From NCBI GenBank assembly GCA_020284085.1, contig JACEVL010000517.1, forward strand, positions 366,001 to 430,000: a stretch of DNA of 64,000 nt, in the 5' to 3' direction. Origin of the DNA: Aporrectodea caliginosa. Its lineage: Eukaryota > Annelida > Clitellata > Crassiclitellata > Lumbricidae. Made by a program: the position numbers and the translations under genes. Shown one piece after another: positions 55,250 through 64,000 of this stretch. The first letter of the stretch is position 1, and every line of letters begins with the position of its first letter. A model generated the notes under the pieces. The model was not told the origin of the DNA. It did not search any database and saw only the letters and a list, made by a program, of their open reading frames with translations.

Positions 55250-55282
55250 CCTACATATATACATACATACATACACTGTGAT
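54991..55282. repeat. (CATA)n microsatellite
   Basis: Interrupted ATAC units. Confidence 0.95.
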
Positions 55283-55324
55283 GATACATTCATATACATC
55301 TTACATGAAGGTTACTTACATTAC

Positions 55325-55375
55325 AAACAGCATGCCTCTGAGTAGAGCCCTTGAAGAGGCGCTATATAAATTTTC

Positions 55376-55411
<36 letters not shown>

Positions 55412-55412
55412 C
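55325..55412 (+). repeat. Retroposon tail with (GATT)n end
   Basis: TCTGAGTAGAGCCCTTGAAG then AGGCGCTATATAAATTTTCT and nine GATT units. It is the plus-strand equivalent of the tail at 3838-3995. Confidence 0.8.
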
Positions 55413-55740
55413 AAATATTCGTTTAATAGTAAATTCAGGTTGACAAAACTCAGAATGAAAATGAATACATACGTGTGTACATGTATACACACATACATAC
55501 AAAGAGCTAGTTCTTTACTCTATTCAAAACAGTGACTTATTGTAGCCCCGGCATCTGACAATTATTGACAGTAATCTTTTTCCTTTTTGTTTTCAATATA
55601 ATAAGTTGCGGTCTGCCAACTTTCTATCTTTCAGTAAACGAAATTATATATGCCAAGGTCACCTTGTGTCAAGGTCATTTAGGGTCAAGGTAATTTCTGT
55701 AACGCAATTATCTCATCAATTCTAGTTAGGTGATGATAGC
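55413..55740. other. Spacer
   Basis: Nothing recognised; GTCAAGGTCA occurs twice near 55665. Confidence 0.4.
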
Positions 55741-56180
55741 TTAAGCTTTACCTTCATTGGTCCTTTGAACTCTGTCCTTAAGAACTTTGTCCTTAGTCCT
55801 TGAACTCTTTCCTTCACTTTGTCCTTGGAGGCTTGGTCCACAGTACTTTGCACTTATCTCCTTCCTTTTTGAAACTCTGTCCGTAGACTTTGTCCTTATC
55901 AGTGGGTCTTTTGTCCTTGAACTCTGTCCTTGGTACTTGGTACCTTGGTACTTGGTACCTTGGTACTTGGTACTTGGTCCCTTGGTACTTGGTACCTTGG
56001 TACTAGGTACTTTCAGAACTATGTCCATGGTATCTTGTCCTCGTATGTTCTTGCATCCCGTAACTCTGTCCTTGGTACTTCTTCCATGTCACAGCGTCCT
56101 TGAACTATAACCAAAGTGTTCTACCCTCTACGTCCTTCCTTCTCGAAACTTCGTCCTTAGCACTTTGTCCTTGCTGCAGG
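55741..56180. repeat. Irregular minisatellite of TTTGTCCTTG / CTTGGTAC units
   Basis: Variants of CTTTGTCCTTGAACTC recur at 55769-55920 and 56037-56175; between them 55930-56010 is a tighter array of CTTGGTACTTGGTAC units. A degenerate short-period minisatellite. Confidence 0.85.
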
Positions 56181-56532
56181 GTCATTGGTTCTTGGTAGAG
56201 TAAAGCAGTTCGGTCATAGCATCGAGGACAAATATTTGCTTCTGACGAAACTCAGTCGAAAAGGCTCAGAAAGGACTGCACGGTTCGCTAGTCATGCAGA
56301 ACAGGCCCCTCCAACCCATCCCTCAACGACCCTCGCTACGTATCGGCAGCCCTGTGACGTCATCGTGGAATCTTCTGGCACCTGCTTTTGTGCGGGCGAA
56401 CTTCACAATAATTCATCGAACTCCTTTCATCAGTGAAATACCACCTTGCGGTTATCCGCTAAGACCTAGTTATTCCAGACCTTACGTCATGTGCAAACAT
56501 ACACAGTATTACACACATATAATAGGCGTATA
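56181..56532. other. Spacer
   Basis: Unique sequence with no recognised gene. Confidence 0.4.
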
Positions 56533-57562
56533 TACAGGGTGGCGCAGAGAAAGTGAGACCGCCTAGGATAATTTCAAATAATAAATTTTTTTGTAACTTT
56601 TTCTTCTAAGAAAAACAAGTAAATTGTTGCCAAATACTAATTTATACCAAATCAGAAATCAAATTCAATTTGTCTTCCTCGGTTCTCAACAGGTTTTTGT
56701 AAACGTCTGCGCCACTGGTCAATGCTTCTGTTCATAAACCGTTGAGAGAATTTTTGCCACTCTTCAACGTCCTGTTGCAGTGTCCAGCTTTGACGATTAC
56801 ATATCGCTCGATTATGCGGAAGCAATCCTTGTATTGAGACGTGATCACATTAATAATCACTGTTCACTTTAGCTCCAGATTCAACAAACATCACACTGGT
56901 TTTTCCCACCCGAGATACACCGACCGAAACCACGATGCCACCACTGAAATGTTCACGATCGCGTACGAGTCTCTTTGCTGGGAACTTGTGTTTTTTCCTT
57001 GCATCAGAATAAACACGATCATTTTGAGAATTAGCCGGTGTGGCGAGAGTCAATGTCTTTTCATCTGTAAACCAAATGCTTCGTAAGCCCCTACACTTCT
57101 CTCGTTTCGACATCTGCCAAGTAACTGTTTTAATTTGCAGTTTTCGTTTATAACCTGCCCTATTACGCGTTTGTACGGTTGAAGTTGCAAATCTTGCTTT
57201 ATAATGCGTTGCACTCTTCTTCGTGATATGCCAGTTTCTCTTTCAATTCCCTTGGATTCTTGTGGCTGTGAGGATCATCATCCTGGCTGCAAATCAGCTC
57301 ACTCACACGCCGAATATTCCGTGTCCGTGCTGTTCTAACTAATTTCGGGCGGCCGCTTCATGATTTACGCGCTGTCGTAGTCCTACCATCGGCATAATTT
57401 TTTTTACAAAGTCGATTTAGACTTGTTTTACTCCAGGATTTATTTCGAAACTAAGTAATCATTCGCCTACCTTCCCATAATTTTACAGTTTAAAAACCGC
57501 CCAAAACATAATTTTGCACAAGATTTCACGAGGCGGTCTCACTTTCTTTGCGCCACCCTGTA
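56533..57562 (-). mobile_element. Defective mariner-superfamily element B
   Basis: The ends CAGGGTGGCGCAGAGAAAGT and their inverse (one mismatch) span 56535-57560 with TA on both sides. The minus strand encodes a mariner-like transposase remnant: GLRSIWFTDEKTLTLATP, then SVGVSRVGKTSVMFVESG, then HNRAICNRQSWTLQQD (second catalytic Asp) joined directly to VEEWQKFSQRFMNRSIDQWR, ending QIEFDF and a stop. The piece that should lie between, including the third catalytic Asp, is missing. It is a relative of element A, but its TIRs differ. Confidence 0.85.
56850..57113 (-). pseudogene. Mariner-like transposase fragment
   Basis: The longest open part of element B (about 87 codons) holds the first catalytic Asp in WFTDEK and the conserved VSVGVSRVGKTS block. 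Frame breaks and an internal deletion make it non-functional. Confidence 0.82.
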
Positions 57563-57584
57563 TATACTTATATATACATATACT

Positions 57585-57874
57585 ACGTTTTTATACATAC
57601 ATATATGCATAATACATGCGTACAAACATACACACATACAAGTCATGCATTCATGCATACATACATGAATACACACATAGACACAAACATACATGCATAC
57701 ATTCATACACACACACATGCACACATACACACACGCATACATACATACATACATACATACATACATACATACATACATACATACATACATACATACATAC
57801 ATACATACATACATACATACATACATACATACATACATGTATGCATACATACATACATACATACATACATAGTT

Positions 57875-57906
<32 letters not shown>

Positions 57907-57972
57907 CATACATACATACATACATACATACATACATACATGTATACATACATACATACATACATACATACG
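57585..57972. repeat. (CATA)n microsatellite
   Basis: ATAC units for about 370 bp with CA and ATGC interruptions. Confidence 0.97.
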
Positions 57973-58259
57973 TCAATCAAGCAATCAATCAATCAATTCG
58001 TTTATTGAAGCCACTGAGAAGCGAAACAGAAGTAATATGATTATTTTATTAGCAACAAAAGGGAACTCCAAAGGGACAATAGTCCCGCTAGATAGGACCA
58101 CTTAAGTAATAATTAACATCCTAGTAAATGATAACAAAGGGAAAGGACTTAGTCAATATACAGTTCGGCTGCTTCTATCCAGAAAAGCTATCGCGAAAAG
58201 CATAAACTTTAACTCTATAGATGCAAACTAAATACATACAGTTTACACACATACACAGG
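57973..58259 (-). repeat. Possible LINE 3' tail with (ATTG)n end
   Basis: CAATCAATCAATCAATTCGTTTA at 57978-58000 followed by TTGAAGCCACTGAGAAGCG looks like a minus-strand retroposon 3' end next to the CATA repeat. No coding match was found in the body. Confidence 0.35.
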
Positions 58260-58352
58260 AACATACATACATACATACATACATACATACATGTATACAT
58301 GCATACATGCTTACATGCATGCATGCATACATATTATAATAATAATAATATC
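58260..58352. repeat. (CATA)n, (CATG)n and (ATA)n microsatellites
   Basis: Short adjoining repeats. Confidence 0.93.
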
Positions 58353-58396
58353 TTTTCTTTAATGAAGCGCCTGACAAACGCTATACTGCGCTGTAC

Positions 58397-59271
58397 ATTT
58401 ACATCAGGCATGGGCAACTTCTTTTAACAGAGGGCCGCTCTAAGGTTTTAAGGGTAGCTCAGGGGCCGTATGCCAATCGCGAGCTAATTTTTGCAGATTC
58501 ATTTGTCCTAGAAAATGAAATGTGATTAATTTTACTCAGGCTAAATATTACAGAATAACCGTTAAAGCACATGAAGATAATTATAATGACGAAAATCTCA
58601 TTATCCTAATGCATACTGAACAGTCCGACACTAAAAATAAGAAAACAAAATAGTTTTATTCAGTTTTAATAAAACTTAAAACATACAGTCTGCACAATGT
58701 AGCCATTTATTTGGTGTGCTATATTTAATGTGAGATCTGGCACTTCTTCTCACAACACACATCTGGAATATTTTCTTTAATGTTTGAAGTGGCAATTCGA
58801 AGTTCATTGGAGAGATTGTCATCTGTTAGTCTGCATCTGTTAGTTGCACTTTGTTAGTTTCATCTTTGAGAAGACATGTTCACAAATACCGGTATAGGTG
58901 CACCGTGCATGGAAACAGTGCAACCATGCAGTTTCAGGTTATGAAAATTTGAGTGAAGGGTTAGAATCCTGAGAAATGTACAGTTATGTAGGACTGAATC
59001 AGAGGTACCTCTCGAAATTTCCTTTCCAACTCACTGTTGCATTAAGTACAATCAATTCTATTTGTACAGAATTTGTATTTGTAATTGTATTTGATCTATG
59101 TACAGAAATTCATTTGTGTAGGGCCGGATAAAAGGTTAGAAAACGAGGGCCGGATAAAGGTCCCCAAAGTGCCAGGTACAGTGCTAATGTAAATGACATG
59201 CCAAGGGCCGGTTCAAAGGTCCCGGGGGCACGGATTTGCCCTTTTGCCATTTGCCCATCCCTGCCATAGAT
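58397..59271 (-). mobile_element. Internally deleted hAT element
   Basis: The ends CAGGCATGGGCAA (58405) and the inverse of CAGGGATGGGCAA (to 59263) match the hAT consensus terminus. The minus strand between about 58735 and 58890 encodes a degraded hAT transposase C-terminus: ICEHVFSKMKLTK, then LTDDNLSNELRIATSNI, the dimerisation region of GTF2IRD2/EPM2AIP1-like hAT proteins. No clean 8-bp duplication is visible, and most of the transposase is missing. Confidence 0.7.
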
Positions 59272-59400
59272 CATCTTCTCCGTAGAAAAGTAAAACAAGC
59301 CTCCTCTTGGATGACCTCAAACTTGTTGTTGTTTCAACCCCTCTAAAAGTGAATTCATTTTATAGGACTGAGTGTAAACTCAAGAAAATCCCAGATCCTT
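59272..59400. other. Spacer between retroelements
   Basis: Probably the 5' end of the next LINE copy; not resolved. Confidence 0.3.
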
Positions 59401-60330
59401 CTAAATAAGAAACAGTGAGTTCTGTCATCCATCACAGACATTCATTGCAAATTCTCCTGTCCCCAACCTAGGTGTGACTTTTGACCAGAATCTTAGCTTT
59501 CCGATCAATCTTTCCCGTTCTTGCTTCATGCACACCCGTGACCTTCGTAGAATCCGCCTTATACTCGACTTCAAAACCGCATCTACAATCACCCCATCAA
59601 TAGTTACTCCAAATTAGATTACTGCAATGCTCACTTCCTCAACATAGATACCACCCAAATTAACCGCCTCCAAGCTATTCAGAATGCCCTCGCCAGTGCT
59701 GTCACCATAACCGCCAAACACCACCACATGGCCCCTGTCCTGAAATCACTCAACTGGCTCAAAATTCCTGAACGAATAGAACATAAAGTCTCTATCCCTC
59801 ACCTACAACACACTTCAATCCTCCCAGCCCTCGTATCTCCGTCAGTTGTTCACGGTCCAACTGATGCCAAGTCGTTCATCTCCACATCCTCACACAGTTC
59901 TGCCCTCTAGGTGCACCTCGGTCGCTGTAAATGTGTAGCCTTGGACTCAGCCATAGCTGTCTGGCATCTCTAAATCTCATTCAGAACTAAACTTCAATTC
60001 CATCTGTTTCGGCTTATACTCTCCGTCGTTTCACTACTGCTTTCTCTGACTATGGGTTTCCACCTGGCTTCCTATTGCAAAATGTGAAACACTTTGTTTT
60101 CACATGCAGATACCGATCCCATGGATTCACCTCTCTCGCCATTTAAGGAAGTAATCACCATCCATACTTACTTGAATGCATACTGCCTACACTGAACTTC
60201 CTGTGGATTTTGCCCTCTGCCTATCGAATCTGTTTTGATTAAGCGCCTGTGAATAAGATTGGTTCCGCGACTTCGCTTTTGTGGGCGCTCTAGAAACATG
60301 GAGTTTACGATTACGATTACGATTACACAA
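59401..60330 (+). mobile_element. CR1/L2-type LINE 3' part with (GATTAC)n tail
   Basis: Plus-strand frames, joined by frameshifts, read NLGVTFDQNLSF (59465), KLDYCNAHFLNIDTTQINRL, then APVLKSLNWLKIPERIEHK (about 59730-59788), the classic end of a CR1/L2 reverse transcriptase. Past about 59940 lies the 3' untranslated part with TTAAGCGCCTGTGAATAAGA and GGGCGCTCTAGAAACATGG, ending in TTACGATTACGATTACGATT. It ties the GCGC-type tails seen across the window to this LINE class. Confidence 0.82.
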
Positions 60331-60556
60331 ATATACATGTAATATGATGAATATATAGTCTTTCAAACCGAAAAGAATCCATTTATTGCTAACTTTGAAG
60401 AGGGTAGTATTGATATTCTCGATAATGTGATGTAAAGTTTAGATGATAGGCTATATCCATTCAGAGCATAATCTATGAATTGGTCGAACATTGAATTAGT
60501 TCGGTGATTTCTGTATGGTTAAAAGCTTATTTCTATCGCAGGCTATTCCTGAACGG
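60331..60556. other. Spacer
   Basis: Nothing recognised. Confidence 0.4.
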
Positions 60557-61368
60557 AAAAAAATTATAGTTTTTAAAACTGTTTTTTCGATTTCTATTTT
60601 TTTTCTAAAAAGTCTCGTTTCTTGTTTTTTATTTTTCGTCACGGTTTTTTCGTTTTCTCATTTTTATGTAATTTTATTTATTTATTTACAGACTGTTTTT
60701 ATTTGTTTAATTTTATTTTTATCTGATGTCATCACCGTACCTTCAAGGATTCAGTTTATTTACGTCACTATTTAATGCTAGCATTTGAGAAATAAGTAGC
60801 ACAAATGCTAGCATTTGAGAAATAAGTAGCACAGTAGGCCTACAAGAAATACAATTTATAAACGTTATTTGACTATCTAAGTTATCCAAAATGCGAAATA
60901 TTGTCTTTGTACACAGTAATCTCCGATTGACTGATAAACTGACTGTTATTACTCTATATCAAGTTCTTATATAAGTAAAAATTGCAAGTACAATTTTAAT
61001 TACGTACACTCTATACCTACAAAGTTTTTTTAAATTGTGTTAGTTTATGTCAGCATGGACTTATGTGGACATATGTTTACAATTAAATTTGAAAAGATTT
61101 CAATATGCTAAATTTCTCAATTTCTTGACCACACTTATAAAAAATAAAATAATTGCGGTACATTATTGTTACTTAGTATTTACTATTAAAGTTGTTATTT
61201 GCTGATTAAAATTTAATTGTGTAGTTTTAAAATGCAGTACAAGATGCAACAAAGTCAAATTATTTTCATTTTCGTTTTCCCCTTTTTATTGTTAAAAAAC
61301 ATGCTTTTCGTTTCTTATTCTGTTTTTTATTCCGTTTTTTTACCGTTTTTAACAACTATGAAAATAAC
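60557..61368. mobile_element. hAT-type non-autonomous element, copy 2
   Basis: About 796 bp (60565-61360), collinear with 53322-54130: shared blocks include TTTGTTTAATTTTATTTTT, GATTGACTGATAAACTGACT and GAAAAGATTTCAATAT, and the right end TTTTTAACAACTATG. The left end is eroded (TATAGTTTT) and the flanking octamers are only partly alike. It has an internal 30-bp duplication (ATGCTAGCATTTGAGAAATA, 60777-60836). Its right end stops seven bases from the stop codon of the adjacent minus-strand gene. Confidence 0.78.
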
Positions 61369-62239
61369 TAACCTTCGCTGTCATCTACCAACGAAAAGAT
61401 ACTGACAATATCTTTGCCGTTATCAGAGTCAATGACGATCAACTGCTTTCTGATTTCTTTGTAGTGAATTTTTCTGGGTCTGTGAATCTGCCCTTTATTT
61501 TTTGACAAGAGAACGTGCTTGACTTTGAACTCCTGGTTAAGCGTAACAACTGTGCCACTGTTGGAGTCATAGACAATGAACAGGTTCCTCTTAAAAGGCG
61601 TAACGCATGGTAGATTAGCGAAATGAGGCTGGCTCCAAGCCTCTTTTGGTTGAGGAGTTACGACTAGACTTGAACTGCCAACGCTAGTAACGAGCGCGAT
61701 ATTGTATTCGTTACTAAACCCTTCAGACCCTTTGTAGCTCAAGATGAAATCTCCTTTGTCCGATTCAATGGCACAATAGTACGAAAGCGATGTCCTCCAA
61801 TGAAGTGTAGTTGGCAGAATTACTGACTGCCTAAGCTGAGCGTCGTCTCCATAGAGTTCAATGCACGGTGATGAAATGTCGTTTCGTAGTATCAGCAATC
61901 TTCCATCGCAACAAACAGACAGAGGACATGGCATTTTTAGTCCTATATCCGGCAGCCATATCTTCAAACTGTAGTCCATTGCCGACAGCTTACAAACACC
62001 CGAGTCGCTAGTCGTATAAAGGCATAAGTTTTTATCACAAGCCTTAGTGAAGTTAGGTTTAAACATAACTGACGGCATATCAACATCCTTTACGCGTGCG
62101 AATGGGGGCACATCCTCGTAGACACATAGAGTTTTAAAGAAGCGTAGATAGATCTTGTCCTGAAGACTTGTGACGTCAAACAATGTCTGGCCAATTGTAC
62201 TGAGCGACTTTTGACGTCTTGCCGAAATGGAACGCACAA
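61368..62239 (-). CDS. Probable NHL/TRIM-like beta-propeller protein, last exon (partial)
   Basis: A 290-codon minus-strand exon with a good acceptor (TTTTTTCAG at 62240-62248) and TAG stop at 61368-61370. It begins VVRSISARRQKSL and contains repeating blade-like pieces: PLSVCCDGRLLILRND, IELYGDDAQLRQSVILPTTL, then CAIESDKGDFILSYKG, NLFIVYDSNSGTVVTLNQEF and RKQLIVIDSDNG. The order (G.lLvl..., a YD.dg-like strand, LP..l, then g.fils) is that of NHL-type propellers at the C-terminus of TRIM2/3-like and related invertebrate proteins, which act as protein- or RNA-binding platforms. Upstream exons (RING, B-box or other) would lie beyond 62.3 kb but none is seen, and a retrotransposon occupies 62.8 kb onward. 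It could be a gene fragment. The stop is right beside a hAT-type element, so the 3' UTR would be transposon-derived. Confidence 0.55.
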
Positions 62240-62248
62240 CTGAAAAAA

Positions 62249-62630
62249 TCTCATCATAATAACAACAACCGTACCCAAAAGATATACATAGGCCTACAAG
62301 CAAAGTATTGAATCAGATAATTCAGAGAGCAACAGGGATGGAAAAGACCCAAGAGGCCTAGGTCCCGCTAAATGGGGTCACCGTTTGTTAAGATATCAGT
62401 AGTGCGTTTGGTAGGATACAATTACAAGAGTATTCTTAGAAACTTAACTAGTTAACTAAACAAACAGTGCTCACACGTTATTCCGACGACTGATTTATCA
62501 CGTAACCTACGTACGCATGTAGGTATTTTAATGTTTATGCGAGTTTGTATATGGGAATGGATATATTCACAGTTGCGGTGTATTTAGTTAATTAAAGTGC
62601 TCGTCATAAATCTTTATATCAAAATGATTA

Positions 62631-62631
<1 letters not shown>
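62249..62631 (-). other. Intron or flank upstream of the propeller exon
   Basis: Non-coding sequence, no further exon recognised. An upstream Met in the continuous frame (to 62303) would read through the acceptor and is not used in the preferred model. Confidence 0.4.
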
Positions 62632-62719
<88 letters not shown>

Positions 62720-62780
62720 CAACAACAACATCATGAACATCAACAACATCAACAACAACAACAACAACAATAATAATAAT
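62632..62780. repeat. (GAT)n then (AAC)n/(AAT)n microsatellite
   Basis: About 29 GAT units (62633-62719), then ACA/ATC units and AAT units to 62780, directly abutting the retrotransposon. Confidence 0.97.
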
Positions 62781-62781
62781 G

Positions 62782-64000
62782 TATGGTCTACAGCTGAATC
62801 GAACAAAATGCGAAGCTTCTGCTAGAAGTTATGACGAAGCACCCAAGATTAAGACCTTCGCCCTAGTTTGAAAAAGTCGCTGTTGAAGATTTGACATTGC
62901 TGGGAGCACCGCTACTACCAGGAATTTAAGGCTGTCGATAAATTTATCCAGAAAAAGATCAAAGATCTGGAGATAGGCATAACAAGGCTGGAGATGCTTC
63001 ACCCACACGACTCGTTCACCCTGCTGAGGAGTAGCCTAAGTATACCGAAGCTGCTATTATACACGTTAAGAACGTCAGCCTGCTTCTTAAACGAAGGACT
63101 TCTACACGATTTCGACGAAGTCTCGAGAACTGGTCTGTGTAGCCTTCTCAATATCCACATGAGCGACGATCAATGGATACAGGCATCTTTACCTGTGAGA
63201 AACGGTGGTCTGGGCATTCGTAGTGCCGTTATGCTGGCAACTTCCGCCTTTTTGGCATCAGCCGCTGGCACGCGAAGCCTTAAAGACCGACTGCTACACA
63301 AAGTCGCTGTAATGCTCACAGATCCATTGGTAGAGGAGGCTTCTGGTTCGTGGTCATCGAGATCGAACGCACCTCCTCCCGTCGAGCAGAAGGCTCACAT
63401 ACAACGGGAATGGGACAGCAAACTCATCTCACATGCACTTCAAGACCTGTCAGAAAGAGCGAGTGATTCTGCTGTTAAAGCCAGATTGTTAGCCGTGCAA
63501 TCGCCACACTCTGGAGACTGGCTTCATGCACTGCCAATTACGACAGCAGGATTACGGATGTCAGGAGAGGTCCTAAGAATAGCATCCGGCATCCGACTTG
63601 GCACTGCCTTTGTGTGAAAAACACACTTGCAAATGTGGTGTCATAGTGGAATCCATCGGCCATCGTGGATTCTCGTGCATCAAAGGAGCAGGAAGACAAC
63701 ATCGACATGGCATGCTCAACGATGTTATTTGGCGAGCTTTCACCAGAGCCAAAATACCGGCCATCAAAGAGCCCAATGGCCTCTCCAGATCAGACGGCAA
63801 AAGGCCTGACGGAGTCACCATCATACCTTGGCACAGAGGTCGTTGCTTGGCATGGGATGTCACGGTGCCAGATACTTTCGCTGCATCCTACGAACATATA
63901 ACATCGCAAATCGCAGGTGCGGCAGCGGAAAAGGCAGCTCGCAACAAGGAAACCAAGTATGCTGCTATCACACAGTCACATCATTTCGTCCCTGTTGCAG
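62782..64000 (+). mobile_element. Non-LTR retrotransposon 3' part with restriction-like endonuclease (runs off the window)
   Basis: Starts inside the reverse transcriptase with GLQLNRTKCEAS (62785, the conserved GLxLNxxKCE motif), then LLGAPLLPG, IPKLLLYTLRTS and ASLPVRNGGLGIRSAVMLAT (about 63190-63243). From about 63621 to the window end a continuous frame holds a Cys/His knuckle (CKCG, GHRGFSC), RSDGKRPDGVT and WDVTVPDTF, the RPD..D(V)T pattern of a PD-(D/E)XK restriction-like endonuclease, as in R2/NeSL/Hero-type LINEs. Breaks seen are a stop at about 62864, an extra T near 62929 and a one-base shift near 63613, where LGTAF passes into another frame. Otherwise the frames are long, so the copy is fairly young. 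It is truncated on the left by the microsatellite and on the right by the window. Confidence 0.82.

Overview
This is eukaryotic nuclear DNA from an invertebrate animal, most likely marine. The evidence is two spliced, clearly metazoan genes, long introns, three kinds of tRNA-derived SINE head, decayed LINEs of at least three types, several DNA-transposon families and very heavy simple-repeat content. The sequence does not settle the phylum. The short retroposon tails ending in GCGCTATATAAAT plus a simple repeat are, from memory, common in molluscs, brachiopods, hemichordates, lancelets and echinoderms.

Layout. (1) About 1-19.7 kb holds a RhoA-type small GTPase gene on the plus strand: a possible TATA promoter and non-coding exon near 1.2-1.34 kb, a first coding exon at 5149-5304 (residues 1-52), then two complete, alternative 3'-terminal coding exons at 13066-13488 and 18711-19133. 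Each supplies residues 53-192 and its own CxxL prenylation tail. Their first 210 nt differ at 5 positions and their last 213 nt at about 75, an abrupt change that suggests gene conversion. (2) About 20-23 kb is a cluster of short mobile elements (a tRNA-SINE and three TIR elements, one with a perfect 8-bp target duplication). (3) About 23-29 kb is dominated by microsatellites. (4) About 29.7-34.1 kb holds a two-exon tristetraprolin (ZFP36/TIS11) gene with tandem CCCH zinc fingers and a long AU-rich 3' region. (5) About 36-60 kb is gene-free: LINE 3' ends, SINEs, two defective mariner-superfamily elements, hAT derivatives, a foldback-like element inside a LINE, and hundreds of bases each of CATA, CATC/GGAT, GAT/GGT, ATT and CA repeats. 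(6) About 61.4-62.2 kb, minus strand, is a probable terminal exon of an NHL/TRIM-like beta-propeller protein, with a hAT-type element starting 7 bp after its stop. (7) The last 1.2 kb is the 3' part of a non-LTR retrotransposon with reverse-transcriptase remnants and a restriction-like endonuclease, running off the window.

The genes do not form a pathway. RhoA controls actomyosin through a GTP/GDP cycle at membranes; the ZFP36 protein binds AU-rich mRNA and promotes its decay. The points most worth a second look are the RhoA alternative last exons with their conversion-like tract, an 82-nt hairpin lying between them, a snap-back mariner derivative whose two ends are both copies of the transposase C-terminal end, and the repeated juxtaposition of retroposon tails with expanded microsatellites.
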